Assembly (NCBI RefSeq): GCF_003051105.1
Contig: NZ_QAOO01000002.1
Span: 1-64,000 of the forward strand
Direction of reading: 5' to 3'
Source of the DNA: Nitrosomonas nitrosa
GTDB taxonomy: Bacteria > Pseudomonadota > Gammaproteobacteria > Burkholderiales > Nitrosomonadaceae
DNA: 64,000 nucleotides
The translations under genes were made by a program, and so were the position numbers. Below the pieces are notes generated by a model. It was given only the letters and a program-made list of their open reading frames with translations. It searched no databases and was not told where the DNA came from. Positions 44,901-53,172 of the stretch are shown piece after piece; position 1 is the first letter of the stretch, and every line of letters starts with the position of its first letter.

Positions 44901-44971
44901 TCGTCGTGCCGACGTTTTATCTGTTGATGGCGCGCGACCGGCAGCAAGGTGAAGCAGTTGCGCTTAGCTAG
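41912..44971 (+). CDS. RND multidrug efflux pump (HAE1 family)
   Basis: A 1019-residue AcrB-like transporter starting MKFTDLFIRRPVLASVIS. Family motifs: VTTMYPGASSDLIKGFITTP, the proton-relay GLVVDDAIVVVENVHRHIE near 394-412, and AAQFESWRDPFIILTSVP in the second half. Twelve TM helices in the standard 1+5/1+5 layout are evident. ATG 41912 is chosen because the canonical N-terminus starts there. No outer-membrane factor gene follows, so the pump must borrow one, perhaps the OprM-like protein encoded at 15034-16401. Confidence 0.92.
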   Translation: MKFTDLFIRRPVLASVISLLIFVIGLRSILVLDVRQYPKTEDTVVTITTMYPGASSDLIKGFITTPLQQAIAEAEGIDYLSSNSRQGSSTIEAYMRLNYDPNAAVAEIQAKVASQRNVLPAEAEDPVIISRTGDRTALMYLAFYSDTLTPSQITDYMLRVVQPKMQAVAGVGKAQLLGNKTYAMRVWLDPRRMAALGITADDVAEVLRTNNYLSGAGQTKGNYVMIDLSATTDVASERDFQRLVVGNRNGTLIRLGDVSHPEMGSEDYDAVSWYKGKDAIFMGIEQAPGANPLIVAQDVRKALAEMESELPEALEMLIPYDASQFIQDSIDEVLFTLVAAVAIVLVVIYLSLGSVRAALVPAVTVPLALIGSLFLMFLMGFSINLLTMLAMVLAIGLVVDDAIVVVENVHRHIELGEPRFQAAMEAARELVLPVIATTVALIAVYLPIGFMGGLVGTLFTEFAFSLVGAVIISTIVALTLAPMLSSKVLRDKGSIGRFEHMVGRFFTRLATHYRRLLQLFLEFRALLPVFSLVVMISIYFMFTLSQKELAPTEDQSILFFMATGPQTATLKYNETYTRELIDAFETFPEYNESFLLLGFGGDDNVVFGGFKMPPTTQRQRSQMDIQPELQAKVNDIAGFQTAIIPRPSLPGSGGGLPLQFVIKTDADYTQLDQVADQLVNAAMASGQFSFLKKEVEFSRPKVTLVIDRNRAADLGISMEEIGRNLAALLGDGYINRFNLQGRSYKVIPQVDDLSRFDTSKFQHYYLRTASGGQVPLSSLIHIEKSVEPSKQTQFQQLNSLTIAGSPASGVALGDAMAHMEALASELFPRGFSYDYTGSSRQYAQQGSDLIITFFMSLLIIYLVLAAQFESWRDPFIILTSVPMSIASALAFLMLGFASLNIYTQVGLITLIGLTAKNGILIVEFANLLQVREGLSKREAVEQAAMIRLRPILMTTISTMVGMVPLLMASGPGAASRFDIGLVIVSGLGIGGMLFTLFVVPTFYLLMARDRQQGEAVALS

Positions 44972-45112
44972 CAAAGTACGCCGAGCCCATACCTCAGGCC
45001 TATTTCTGCAAAACCCTCAATTTCTGATTTCAAGCAGGTAAAGATAGACTGCTATAAATCCGGATTTTTAGATTTATTGGTATGGTTCTAATCTTGTTTT
45101 TATAGCTAGATG

Positions 45113-45727
45113 TCACGATTCTGTTTCTGGTTTGCGTTTATCAAACCTAATGAGAACAAGAAGTCCCAGGCTAATCAGCCAAATCGTATCTGGCAGAGGA
45201 ACTGGAATCACTTGCGTGATCCGCATACCATAATCGCCATCCAGATCCGAGTTGTCGCTATAATAACTATCACTAGCCGCCACAAATAAATACGCGGCTC
45301 CAGCAGGAATCTGAATCAATGTATTCGTAATCAAAAAATCCTCAGCAATGTCATTGGGCAGGTTTCCAAAAAAAGTAGGCCCTGTTGATTCATCATTACC
45401 TGCGTCAATAGCGTCCTGTACCCTGTTGAGCGTAGAAGATCCAAGAAGTATATTAGTATTGCTGAATACACCAAGCAGATGCCCAGTAACGATGTCTGGG
45501 TCACCTGTCCTCTGGCTTAAATCTCCCAACTGCTCAAGCCTGACATAATCCCCCGTACCTAATCCGAGCGATGCGAGTTCAATGGAAATGCTATTTACTG
45601 CTGCCGGATCATTATTTGTACGAAGGAATGTACTTTTGGGATCAATACTGATCGTCGTTGCCATAGCTGTCATGGATGCAAGCAGCAAGCTGATTATGAA
45701 AATAGATTTTGTGTATATTTTTATCAT
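45113..45727 (-). CDS. exported protein with VPLP-type C-terminal sorting signal
   Basis: A 204-residue protein with a signal peptide (FIISLLLASMTAMA) and a C-terminal sequence VPLPDTIWLISLGLLVLIRF followed by DKRK. This is the PEP-CTERM-variant sorting signal (VPLP, hydrophobic helix, basic tail) recognised by exosortase. The mature part, with TISIDPKSTFLRTNNDPAAV and YVRLEQLGDLSQRTGDPD, is unrecognised but resembles short secreted beta-rich PEP-CTERM proteins. It implies an exosortase/EPS system elsewhere in the genome. Confidence 0.72.
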   Translation of the reverse strand: MIKIYTKSIFIISLLLASMTAMATTISIDPKSTFLRTNNDPAAVNSISIELASLGLGTGDYVRLEQLGDLSQRTGDPDIVTGHLLGVFSNTNILLGSSTLNRVQDAIDAGNDESTGPTFFGNLPNDIAEDFLITNTLIQIPAGAAYLFVAASDSYYSDNSDLDGDYGMRITQVIPVPLPDTIWLISLGLLVLIRFDKRKPETES

Positions 45728-45834
45728 TGAACTCTCAATATGTTTGTTGATGACTTGAATTCATTACTCTGTTCGCTATGTACTCGTTCAGAACTGATCT
45801 GATTATGCAGCTTATGCTATAGGCCTTGACCACC

Positions 45835-45945
45835 TCAGCAATTCTCTTTGCTTACTGGCCTATCGATCAAACCAATGAGGACTTCCGGTCTGCCGCTGGT
45901 ACGTTCCATTAACACTGTGAGTCCTATCAAATCTGTAGGGTTCAT
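45835..45945 (-). pseudogene. truncated N-terminus of an S8 (PatA-like) peptidase
   Basis: A 36-codon frame, MNPTDLIGLTVLMERTSGRP then EVLIGLIDRPV, ending in TGA shortly after. The LMERTSGRPEVxIGLIDGPV pattern matches the start of subtilisin-type peptidases of the cyanobactin/PatA kind, in which the Asp of LIDGPV is the first catalytic-triad residue. The remainder (DHPDL onward, His and Ser motifs) is missing. AGGA precedes the start. It is probably a remnant left by deletion. Confidence 0.4.
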
Positions 45946-46066
45946 ATACGCATCCTGGATACTCGATAACAACGCTTTTATCTTTACTTGCATATTTACC
46001 AGTAGCAAACTCACAAATAGCACACAGATTGAAAAAATTATCAATTTGGTATAAAGGGAGGGGGAA

Positions 46067-49000
46067 ATGGAGATAAAAAGGTATCCGACCAAAATTTTGC
46101 CACCGGTTTACGAGCGGGTTTTTGAGCGTGATCGCTTATTTGCGCTGGTTGGGCAGGGAAAGATGGCCAAGGTGATTTGGGTAAATGGGGCACCTGGTTC
46201 TGGAAAAACTATTTTTGTTGCCAGTTTGCTGAAGAAACAGCAGGCGTCTTTTTTATGGTACCGAGTTGATGTCAGTGAGAATAATTTTGCCGATATCTTT
46301 TATTTTCTAGCGTTGGCTGCACAAAAGAATTACCCCAGACAGAAGATTAAACTACCGGTTTTTACCGCTGAATATGCCAATGATGTAGAAAACTTTGCAT
46401 GTGTCTTTTTTCGTGAGCTTTTTGCCTCGCTCACGCGGGAATCAGCAATTGTGCTGGATAATTGCCAGGAGCTGGAAAAGGATGCTACTTTTTTCCGCTT
46501 GCTACAAATTGCCATAAATCAGTTACCAGATGGCATGCAATTAATCTGCATCAGCAGAAATCGACTCAATGCTGCCCTTAAACGGTTGCAACTGAATAAT
46601 GAATTATTAGCAATTGGTGACGCTGAGTTACAGTTTATTGATCAGGAAAGCCAAGCATTTTTGAAATGGCTTAATCCACAACTGGAGGATCATCAAATCC
46701 ATCATATCCAGTTAAGAACACAAGGCTGGGCCGCTGGTATGGTGTTGATGGCAAGGCAATTGAGCATCACCGGTTTTTCCGGGGATTTTAGTTTTGCTGA
46801 AAATATTTTTGATTATCTGGTTTCAGAAATTCTTGCATTTTTACCCAAAGAATTAAACGAATTCTTGGTGACCAGTGCGTTATTTACGCAATTGACGGCG
46901 GAAATGGCTATTCAGCTGACTGGAAACCGTCAGGCCAAATCGTATCTTGATGAGCTGGTTTCTAAAAATTTCTTGATTGAACGCACTGCCGGTGCCACTC
47001 CCATTTATCGCTTCCATCCGCTGTTCAGAGATTTATTGCTGACCCAGGCTGGTACGCTCTTTACCGAAGAGATTTGGCAGGAATTACAGCATCAGGCCGC
47101 AAGGATACTGGCCAAGCAGGGAAGTCCAGCCGAAGCTATCCTGCTTTATCAGCAATTACAAGATTGGCCCTCATTGAAAGTGTTGTTGTTGCAACAGGCA
47201 GAACAGCTCATCAGTTCAGGGCGCCATCATACTGTCAGTCAATGGATAGAGATATTGCCAAGTGAATTTCTAGAAGCAGATGCATGGTTAAGCTATTGGT
47301 ATGCGGTGGCGTTGAAACCGGTCGATCCTTTGCTGGCGGAAGAGCGGCTGGAAAAATGTTACCAATTATTTATTATCGATCATGATATCAAGGGTATTTA
47401 TTCAGCCTGGGTGGCGGCGGTGGAAACCATTGCGATCAGTTGGGATGATTTTTCTAAGTTAAAGGTGTGGGTTAATCGTATTGATGAAATACGCAAACAT
47501 TATTCTGCCAGCCCATCGATCGAATTGAAAATCCAATTTTACGCAATGGCATTACAGGCTTTCTCTATCTATAACATTCATCATCCATTGTCGCGAAGTT
47601 TAATCAGAATTTGTGAAGGAATATTCCGATTCATCCCCATCAGATCTGTCAGGACAGCACTGAGCCTGCAATTGGCCCAATACTACATGTTTAATCTTCA
47701 ATTAACCAAAGCCCAAGCATTATTTCCATACCTGGAACAAGCGCTGGAAGATGAAGCTTTACCCATTATGACAAGGATCATGAGCGCATATCTATTAGTT
47801 GTTAAAAATCTTTTGGAGGCCAATACCATCAAGGGGCTTGAATATACCCACAAAGGATTGGAAATATCAAAGGCATCAGGTCTTCGAGTATTTGAAGGAA
47901 TGTTGTTCGCCAATAGCGTGGGTTGCCATATCAATAATGGAGATCTGATCAGCGCTGAATATGCTTTGCAAAAAGCAGTTGAATCTAGAAATGATCGCCA
48001 ACGTATACCGATTGTGATGCATTATGCTTATGTTGTATGGTTAGCCGCGTTAGCCGGTAATCTGCAATATGCCTTGGAGCAAAATAAGCAAGCACTAGAG
48101 TTGACACAATTGATTCACTATGAAATCGCTTATGTCGCTTTTTGGTCACTTGAAGTGCAAATGCTGGCTGAACTGTGTCAGTGGCAAAAAGCGGAGCAAA
48201 CGCTTTCTTTGCTTTCGGCAGCAGCAAAGGATATTAATAATAAACATAATCAGATCCAATATTATGTGGCTGATGCTTGGTGTGCGTATTTACAACAAAA
48301 TCAGCCTCGTGCGCTTATAGCTTTAACAGAATTATTGCGAATCATGCATCATGAACAGTTGTTCGCTTTTTTTGGATGGCGGCCCAAGGTCTTGACACCT
48401 CTGTGCTTACTGGCTATCGAAAATGGTATCAAGGAAGAATTCGCTGTGCGTTTGTTGAGGCACCATCGACTGTTGGATTGTCCACCGCCGCATCTCGAAA
48501 AATGGCCCTGGGCCGTACGAATCTATAGCTTCGGCTCGCTGGCTATTAAAGTCGATGGTAAGCTGATCGAGCCAGCAGGTAAAAGCCCGAAGAAGCTACT
48601 GGAGCTGCTGGAGCTAATCATTTCATTAGGTGGCCGCAAAGTTAATTGCGATCAACTTGCTGAAATATTATGGCCTGATGCGGAAGGTGATTTAGCCAAT
48701 CGATCCTTGGAAACAGCACTGTACCGCATACGTAAGCTTATAGGGAAAGAGGCCGTGTTGGTGAATAATAACCTCGTCTCGTTTAATGAGCATTACTGCT
48801 GGCTAGATTTATGGGCGTTTGAAGCCACTGCAACTCAGTTGGAACAGGCTCTGAATGAAGGGCAACAACCTGTCATCGTTAAACTAACTGATCGACTACT
48901 GACTCTTTACCGGGATACCTTCTTAAAGAATGCTGATTCTGGATTGGTATTAGTGAAGCAAGAGCAATTACTCAATAAACTATGCCACTTACTAGACTTG

Positions 49001-49264
49001 GTAATAAGCTTTCATGAACGATGCGGTGAACATAAACTCGTCCAATTATTACTATACAAAGAACTCGAACTGAAGCCCTTGGTAGAGGCAAATTATCGGC
49101 GGTTGATGGTTTATTACCTCGATCTCGGCCAACCAGATCAAGCATTGAATATTTATCATCAGTGTTATCGGGTTTTACATAAAGGATTTCATATTTCGCT
49201 TTCTAAAGAGATTCAGCTCCTCGCTAAGCAGATAGAAACCAGCGAACAGAAGTACTTTGAATGA
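46067..49264 (+). CDS. large STAND-type transcriptional activator with SARP/BTAD C-terminus
   Basis: A 1065-residue regulator. The N-terminal NTPase has Walker A (VNGAPGSGKTIF, residues 39-50) and a MalT-like arrangement (IVLDNCQELEKDATFFRLLQ; HIQLRTQGWAAGMVLMARQL). A TPR-like helical middle spans about 330-800. The C-terminus is an OmpR-type winged helix (IYSFGSLAIKVDGKLIEPAG; NRSLETALYRIRKLIGKEA), then a BTAD (residues about 900-1065). Thus it has a SARP-like DNA-binding end in place of the LuxR HTH of MalT. Target genes are unknown; nothing in the sequence links it to a specific neighbour. GGGAGGGGG lies just before the ATG. Confidence 0.85.
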   Translation: MEIKRYPTKILPPVYERVFERDRLFALVGQGKMAKVIWVNGAPGSGKTIFVASLLKKQQASFLWYRVDVSENNFADIFYFLALAAQKNYPRQKIKLPVFTAEYANDVENFACVFFRELFASLTRESAIVLDNCQELEKDATFFRLLQIAINQLPDGMQLICISRNRLNAALKRLQLNNELLAIGDAELQFIDQESQAFLKWLNPQLEDHQIHHIQLRTQGWAAGMVLMARQLSITGFSGDFSFAENIFDYLVSEILAFLPKELNEFLVTSALFTQLTAEMAIQLTGNRQAKSYLDELVSKNFLIERTAGATPIYRFHPLFRDLLLTQAGTLFTEEIWQELQHQAARILAKQGSPAEAILLYQQLQDWPSLKVLLLQQAEQLISSGRHHTVSQWIEILPSEFLEADAWLSYWYAVALKPVDPLLAEERLEKCYQLFIIDHDIKGIYSAWVAAVETIAISWDDFSKLKVWVNRIDEIRKHYSASPSIELKIQFYAMALQAFSIYNIHHPLSRSLIRICEGIFRFIPIRSVRTALSLQLAQYYMFNLQLTKAQALFPYLEQALEDEALPIMTRIMSAYLLVVKNLLEANTIKGLEYTHKGLEISKASGLRVFEGMLFANSVGCHINNGDLISAEYALQKAVESRNDRQRIPIVMHYAYVVWLAALAGNLQYALEQNKQALELTQLIHYEIAYVAFWSLEVQMLAELCQWQKAEQTLSLLSAAAKDINNKHNQIQYYVADAWCAYLQQNQPRALIALTELLRIMHHEQLFAFFGWRPKVLTPLCLLAIENGIKEEFAVRLLRHHRLLDCPPPHLEKWPWAVRIYSFGSLAIKVDGKLIEPAGKSPKKLLELLELIISLGGRKVNCDQLAEILWPDAEGDLANRSLETALYRIRKLIGKEAVLVNNNLVSFNEHYCWLDLWAFEATATQLEQALNEGQQPVIVKLTDRLLTLYRDTFLKNADSGLVLVKQEQLLNKLCHLLDLVISFHERCGEHKLVQLLLYKELELKPLVEANYRRLMVYYLDLGQPDQALNIYHQCYRVLHKGFHISLSKEIQLLAKQIETSEQKYFE

Positions 49265-49362
49265 TTTTCTGAATTTGATTGGGATCGATTTATGAATAAA
49301 TTTATCCAGCCTGCTTCCGCAGCTTAACTATCAACGCATAGCTAGCAGCGATCTCACGGGCT

Positions 49363-50718
49363 TTATTCATCGACAGGCTCCCGCATGGTGACAAATTCTT
49401 CAGCCGCGGTCGGATGAATGCCGATTGTGGCGTCAAAATCTGCTTTGGTCGCACCGGCTTTGATGGCGATGGCGATACCTTGCATGATTTCGCCAGCGTC
49501 CGCTCCGACCATATGGGCGCCCAGAATTTTTCCAGTATCGCCATCGACCAATAATTTCATCAGCGTTTTCTCGTCAGAGCCACTGATGGCATGTTTCATC
49601 GGGGTAAAGATCGTGCGATATTTCTCGACATTGGGATAATCTCGCCTAGCCTGCTCTTCGGTCATGCCGATGGTACCGATATTGGGCTGACAAAATACAG
49701 TAGTCGCGATGTTGCTGTAATCCAATCGGTAGGATTCGTTGTTATACAGCGAACGGGCTAAAGCCGTGCCTTCGGCAAGCGCTACCGGCGTCAATTCCAG
49801 TCCGCCGGTTACGTCACCCAATGCAAAGATATTGGGTTCATCCGTTTGCAGGTGTTCGTTGACTTGAATGTGGCCGCTGTCTGTCATGTTGACATTGACG
49901 TTTTCGAGGCCGAGATCGGCTAACCGAGGTTTTCGGCCGGTTGCATACAATACAGCGTCGGCTGTGAGGGTCTTGCCTATGTTGGTATGGACGGTGAGGT
50001 GGCCATCGTTTTGTTTGTCAATTGAAGTCACATCGGCATTAAACCAAATATCGACACCTTTCTTGCGTATTTCCTGCGCGGCGAATTGGCGGACTTCATT
50101 GTCAAAGCCTCGCAAGAAAAGCTCACCCCGGTAAAGCTGGGTTACCTGTGCGCCCAGACCGTTGAAGATACCTGCAAATTCGACAGCAACGTAGCCGCCT
50201 CCGACTACCACGATACGTTCGGGAAAGCTTTCAAGATCAAATATTTCGTTGGTGCTGACGGCATATTCACGGCCAGGAACATCGGGAATAAACGGCCAGC
50301 CACCGACAGCAATCAGGATACGCTCGGCACTGTATCGTTGACCGGCGACTTCCACGGTATGCGGGTCGAGAATCTTGCCGCGGCCTTCAATGATATCGAC
50401 ATTGGCTTGGTCGAGGATGTCCTCATAAATGGCGTTGAGCCGACGGATTTCAGCTGTCTTATTTTGACGTAAGGTGGGCCAATCGAATTTGGGTTTGGCC
50501 ATTTGCCAGCCAAAACCTTTGGCGTCGTGAAAATGTGCGGCGTATTCGGAAGCATAAACATAAAGCTTCTTCGGTACACAGCCTACATTGACGCAGGTGC
50601 CGCCTATATAGAGATCTTCACAGACGGCAACTTTGGCGCCAAAAGACGAGGCCATGCGGCTGGCCCGCACGCCTCCCGATCCGGCGCCTATTACAAAAAG
50701 GTCATAGTTGTAATTCAT
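49363..50718 (-). CDS. gor: glutathione reductase
   Basis: A 451-residue FAD-dependent disulfide reductase that keeps glutathione reduced using NADPH. The FAD motif VIGAGSGGVRASRMA is near 9-23, the redox pair Cys42/Cys47 in GGTCVNVGCVPKKL, the NADPH motif VVVGGGYVAVEFAGIF near 170-185, and the C-terminal catalytic His-Glu in IGIHPTAAEEF. Length and motifs are standard. It lies 86 bp downstream of a Prx5-type peroxiredoxin gene on the same strand, giving a plausible peroxide-defence unit. Confidence 0.93.
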   Translation of the reverse strand: MNYNYDLFVIGAGSGGVRASRMASSFGAKVAVCEDLYIGGTCVNVGCVPKKLYVYASEYAAHFHDAKGFGWQMAKPKFDWPTLRQNKTAEIRRLNAIYEDILDQANVDIIEGRGKILDPHTVEVAGQRYSAERILIAVGGWPFIPDVPGREYAVSTNEIFDLESFPERIVVVGGGYVAVEFAGIFNGLGAQVTQLYRGELFLRGFDNEVRQFAAQEIRKKGVDIWFNADVTSIDKQNDGHLTVHTNIGKTLTADAVLYATGRKPRLADLGLENVNVNMTDSGHIQVNEHLQTDEPNIFALGDVTGGLELTPVALAEGTALARSLYNNESYRLDYSNIATTVFCQPNIGTIGMTEEQARRDYPNVEKYRTIFTPMKHAISGSDEKTLMKLLVDGDTGKILGAHMVGADAGEIMQGIAIAIKAGATKADFDATIGIHPTAAEEFVTMREPVDE

Positions 50719-50804
50719 GAAAATAGCCTGGTTTCGTTCAATTGAGCCTATACAAAAGGGTAGGTGGTGGTGAACACTAAGGCTTGCTCAGTGGCTGTAT
50801 CCGC

Positions 50805-51326
50805 TTATTTGCTCAAATAATTGAGCATCGTATCGACATCGCTGATTTCAAATGGATCATCGGGGCAATCATCCATCAGGCCGGGTTCGATAAACATCTG
50901 TTTGATCTCGCCATCGACGACGTGCATGGAATAGCGCCAGGAACGCAGACCGAAACCGACGTTCTCTTTCTTGACCAGCATGCCCATCAAGCGGGTGAAA
51001 TCACCATTCCCGTCGGGTAGCATTTTTACCTTTTCGACTTTTAGATATTTGGCCCATTGGAACATCGTAAAGGCGTCGTTGACGCTGAGACAGTAAACCT
51101 CATCGATGCCTTTGTTTTTCAGTTCGTCATATTTAGCCTCGTAACCGGGTAGGTGCGCATTCGTGCAGGTTGGAGTAAAGGCGCCGGGTAAAGCGAAAAC
51201 AACTACATTCGTGCCTTTGAAGATGTCTCGTGAAGTCACGTCTTGCCACCGGAAAGGATTATCACCGCCAATCGATTCATCGCGAACACGGGTTCTAAAT
51301 GTGACTTCGGGTATTGAGTGAGCCAT
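50805..51326 (-). CDS. Prx5-type peroxiredoxin (AhpC/TSA superfamily)
   Basis: A 173-residue thiol peroxidase. The peroxidatic Cys54 lies in the Prx5 motif FALPGAFTPTCTNAHLPGY, and the conserved Arg region is GFGLRSWRYSM. Some relatives are fused to a glutaredoxin domain; this one is not. Adjacent glutathione reductase suggests glutathione-linked recycling. The start MAHSIPEVTF follows a GGAG about 8 nt upstream. Confidence 0.92.
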   Translation of the reverse strand: MAHSIPEVTFRTRVRDESIGGDNPFRWQDVTSRDIFKGTNVVVFALPGAFTPTCTNAHLPGYEAKYDELKNKGIDEVYCLSVNDAFTMFQWAKYLKVEKVKMLPDGNGDFTRLMGMLVKKENVGFGLRSWRYSMHVVDGEIKQMFIEPGLMDDCPDDPFEISDVDTMLNYLSK

Positions 51327-51445
51327 GATTTTCTCCTGTAGTTAATTAATATCCGCTTTAATTTCGATTGCATTGATGAAGTGGGGTTCAGTTTGATATC
51401 GTTTGTAAACGAATCAATCAACTTCCAATGAGCTTCACGATTTTG

Positions 51446-53128
51446 CTAATCTGCCAGTGTCAATTGACGCTGGCAATAATCGCCGAAGGACTCACCTGCG
51501 GCGCGTCCCTGTGCGTAATTCGCTAGCAGATCATCCAGTGTGTTCAAGATTTCTGCTTCGTTCAACCCCTCCTGGTAAAGGGTATTGAGGCGATAGCCCA
51601 GTCGGTCACCGCCCAACCGCAGATCGTAATGTCCCATCGAGCGTCCGACCAACCCGATTTCGGCGGCATAAGGCCGGCTGCAGCCGTTGGGGCAGCCGCT
51701 CATGCGAATGCTGATTTCGTCTTGCTTGAGCGCATGTTTATCCAACAAAGCCTCTATCTTGCCAATGAGTTCGGGCAAGTAGCGTTGCGCTTCCGCCATG
51801 GCTAATGGGCAGGTGGGCAAGGCGACGCAGGCCAGTGCATGGGTGCGGATGGGCGCAAGCGTAGACTGCGTTTTGAGGATGCCGTGCGCGGCTAGAATCG
51901 TGTCGATCACCGCCTTGTCTTGTGCCGCTACATTCAACAGCATGATGTTCTGGTTCCCCGTCAAACGGAAGCTGCATAAATGGGTTTCCGCAATGGCATC
52001 CAGCGCCGATTTCACCTGATATTCAGGGTTATTCACGACCCGCCCGTTCTCGACGAATAACGTATAGTGCCAGTGGTTTTTGTGGTCCTGCAGCCAACCA
52101 TAGTGGTCGGCACGAGCGTTGAAAGTGAAATTGCGCGGGGTGGCCAGCCTAAACCCCAGCCGACTTTCCAGTTCGGCTTTGAATGCATACAACCCCATGC
52201 GATCGATGGTGTATTTCAGGCGCGCTTGCTTGCGATCGACCCGGTTGCCGTAGTCGCGCTGCACGGCGGCAATCTGCCACACGGTATCCAGCACCTGATC
52301 GGGGGTAACAAAGCCCAACGTATCAGCGAGTCGTGGATAAGTCGCTGCGTTACCATGGGTGCTGCTCAATCCACCGCCTGCCGTCACATTGAATCCGGCC
52401 AGCTCGCCGTTTTCTTCGATGGCAATAAAACCCGCATCCTGCGTAAAAATATCCACTTCGTTATGCGGTGGAATAGCGATGCCCACTTTGAATTTGCGTG
52501 GCAGGTAGCGAGTTTGGTAGAGCGGGTCGGGTTCCGGGTCGGCATTTGCATCCAACCGCTCTCCGTCCAACCATATCTCGGCAAACGCCTTGGTTTTGGG
52601 TAGCAAGTGCTCGCTGATTTTGGCGGCGAAAGCATGGACCGCTTCGTGGAACGGGGAGGTGGCGGGATGCGAGCCTGCCATGACGTTGCGGTTGACGTCA
52701 CCGCAGGCGGCGATGGTATCCAACTCATATCGGTTGAACCATTGCATGGTCGGTTTGAGCTTGGATTTGATCACGCCATGCACTTGGATGGTTTGCCGTG
52801 TGGTGAGTTTGAGGACGCCCGAGGTGTTTTGCGCCAATAGCGGTTGCAACCCCAGCCACTGTTGCGGCGAAATGTCCCCTCCTGGCAGGCGCAAACGAAT
52901 CATGAATGAATAGGCTGGTTCCAGCTTTTTCGCTTCGCGCTCGCTACGGCGATCGCGGTCATCCTGCTGGTAGACGCCGTGGTGTTTGATCAATTGCTGA
53001 TCATCTGCCGAAAGCTGCCCGGTAAGCTGATTCTTCAAGCTCTCTGCCAACGTGCCGCGCAATCCTCGGCTGCGAACTTTGATGCCTTCAACAGGCGAAA
53101 GAGTGGGTTCAGTCATAGTCGTTTCCAT
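51446..53128 (-). CDS. cysI: sulfite reductase hemoprotein subunit
   Basis: A 560-residue siroheme/[4Fe-4S] subunit that reduces sulfite to sulfide in assimilation. The four cluster-ligating cysteines are in CVALPTCPLAMAEAQRYLP near 432-438 and MSGCPNGCSRPYA near 474-480. Siroheme/anion-binding basic residues occur in TTRQTIQVHG and GDVNRNVMA. It lies 44 bp after cysJ on the same strand. An in-frame Met at residue 5 is an alternative start. Confidence 0.94.
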   Translation of the reverse strand: METTMTEPTLSPVEGIKVRSRGLRGTLAESLKNQLTGQLSADDQQLIKHHGVYQQDDRDRRSEREAKKLEPAYSFMIRLRLPGGDISPQQWLGLQPLLAQNTSGVLKLTTRQTIQVHGVIKSKLKPTMQWFNRYELDTIAACGDVNRNVMAGSHPATSPFHEAVHAFAAKISEHLLPKTKAFAEIWLDGERLDANADPEPDPLYQTRYLPRKFKVGIAIPPHNEVDIFTQDAGFIAIEENGELAGFNVTAGGGLSSTHGNAATYPRLADTLGFVTPDQVLDTVWQIAAVQRDYGNRVDRKQARLKYTIDRMGLYAFKAELESRLGFRLATPRNFTFNARADHYGWLQDHKNHWHYTLFVENGRVVNNPEYQVKSALDAIAETHLCSFRLTGNQNIMLLNVAAQDKAVIDTILAAHGILKTQSTLAPIRTHALACVALPTCPLAMAEAQRYLPELIGKIEALLDKHALKQDEISIRMSGCPNGCSRPYAAEIGLVGRSMGHYDLRLGGDRLGYRLNTLYQEGLNEAEILNTLDDLLANYAQGRAAGESFGDYCQRQLTLAD

Positions 53129-53172
53129 TTTTTAGCACGCTCAACCGCTAGAATGCCAGTGGAGCGGGTAGG

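Noticed and set aside
45835-46092. An 85-codon minus-strand frame as one membrane protein
   Set aside because: Its first half is the antisense of the regulator start and promoter region; only the last 36 codons resemble a known family (S8 peptidase).
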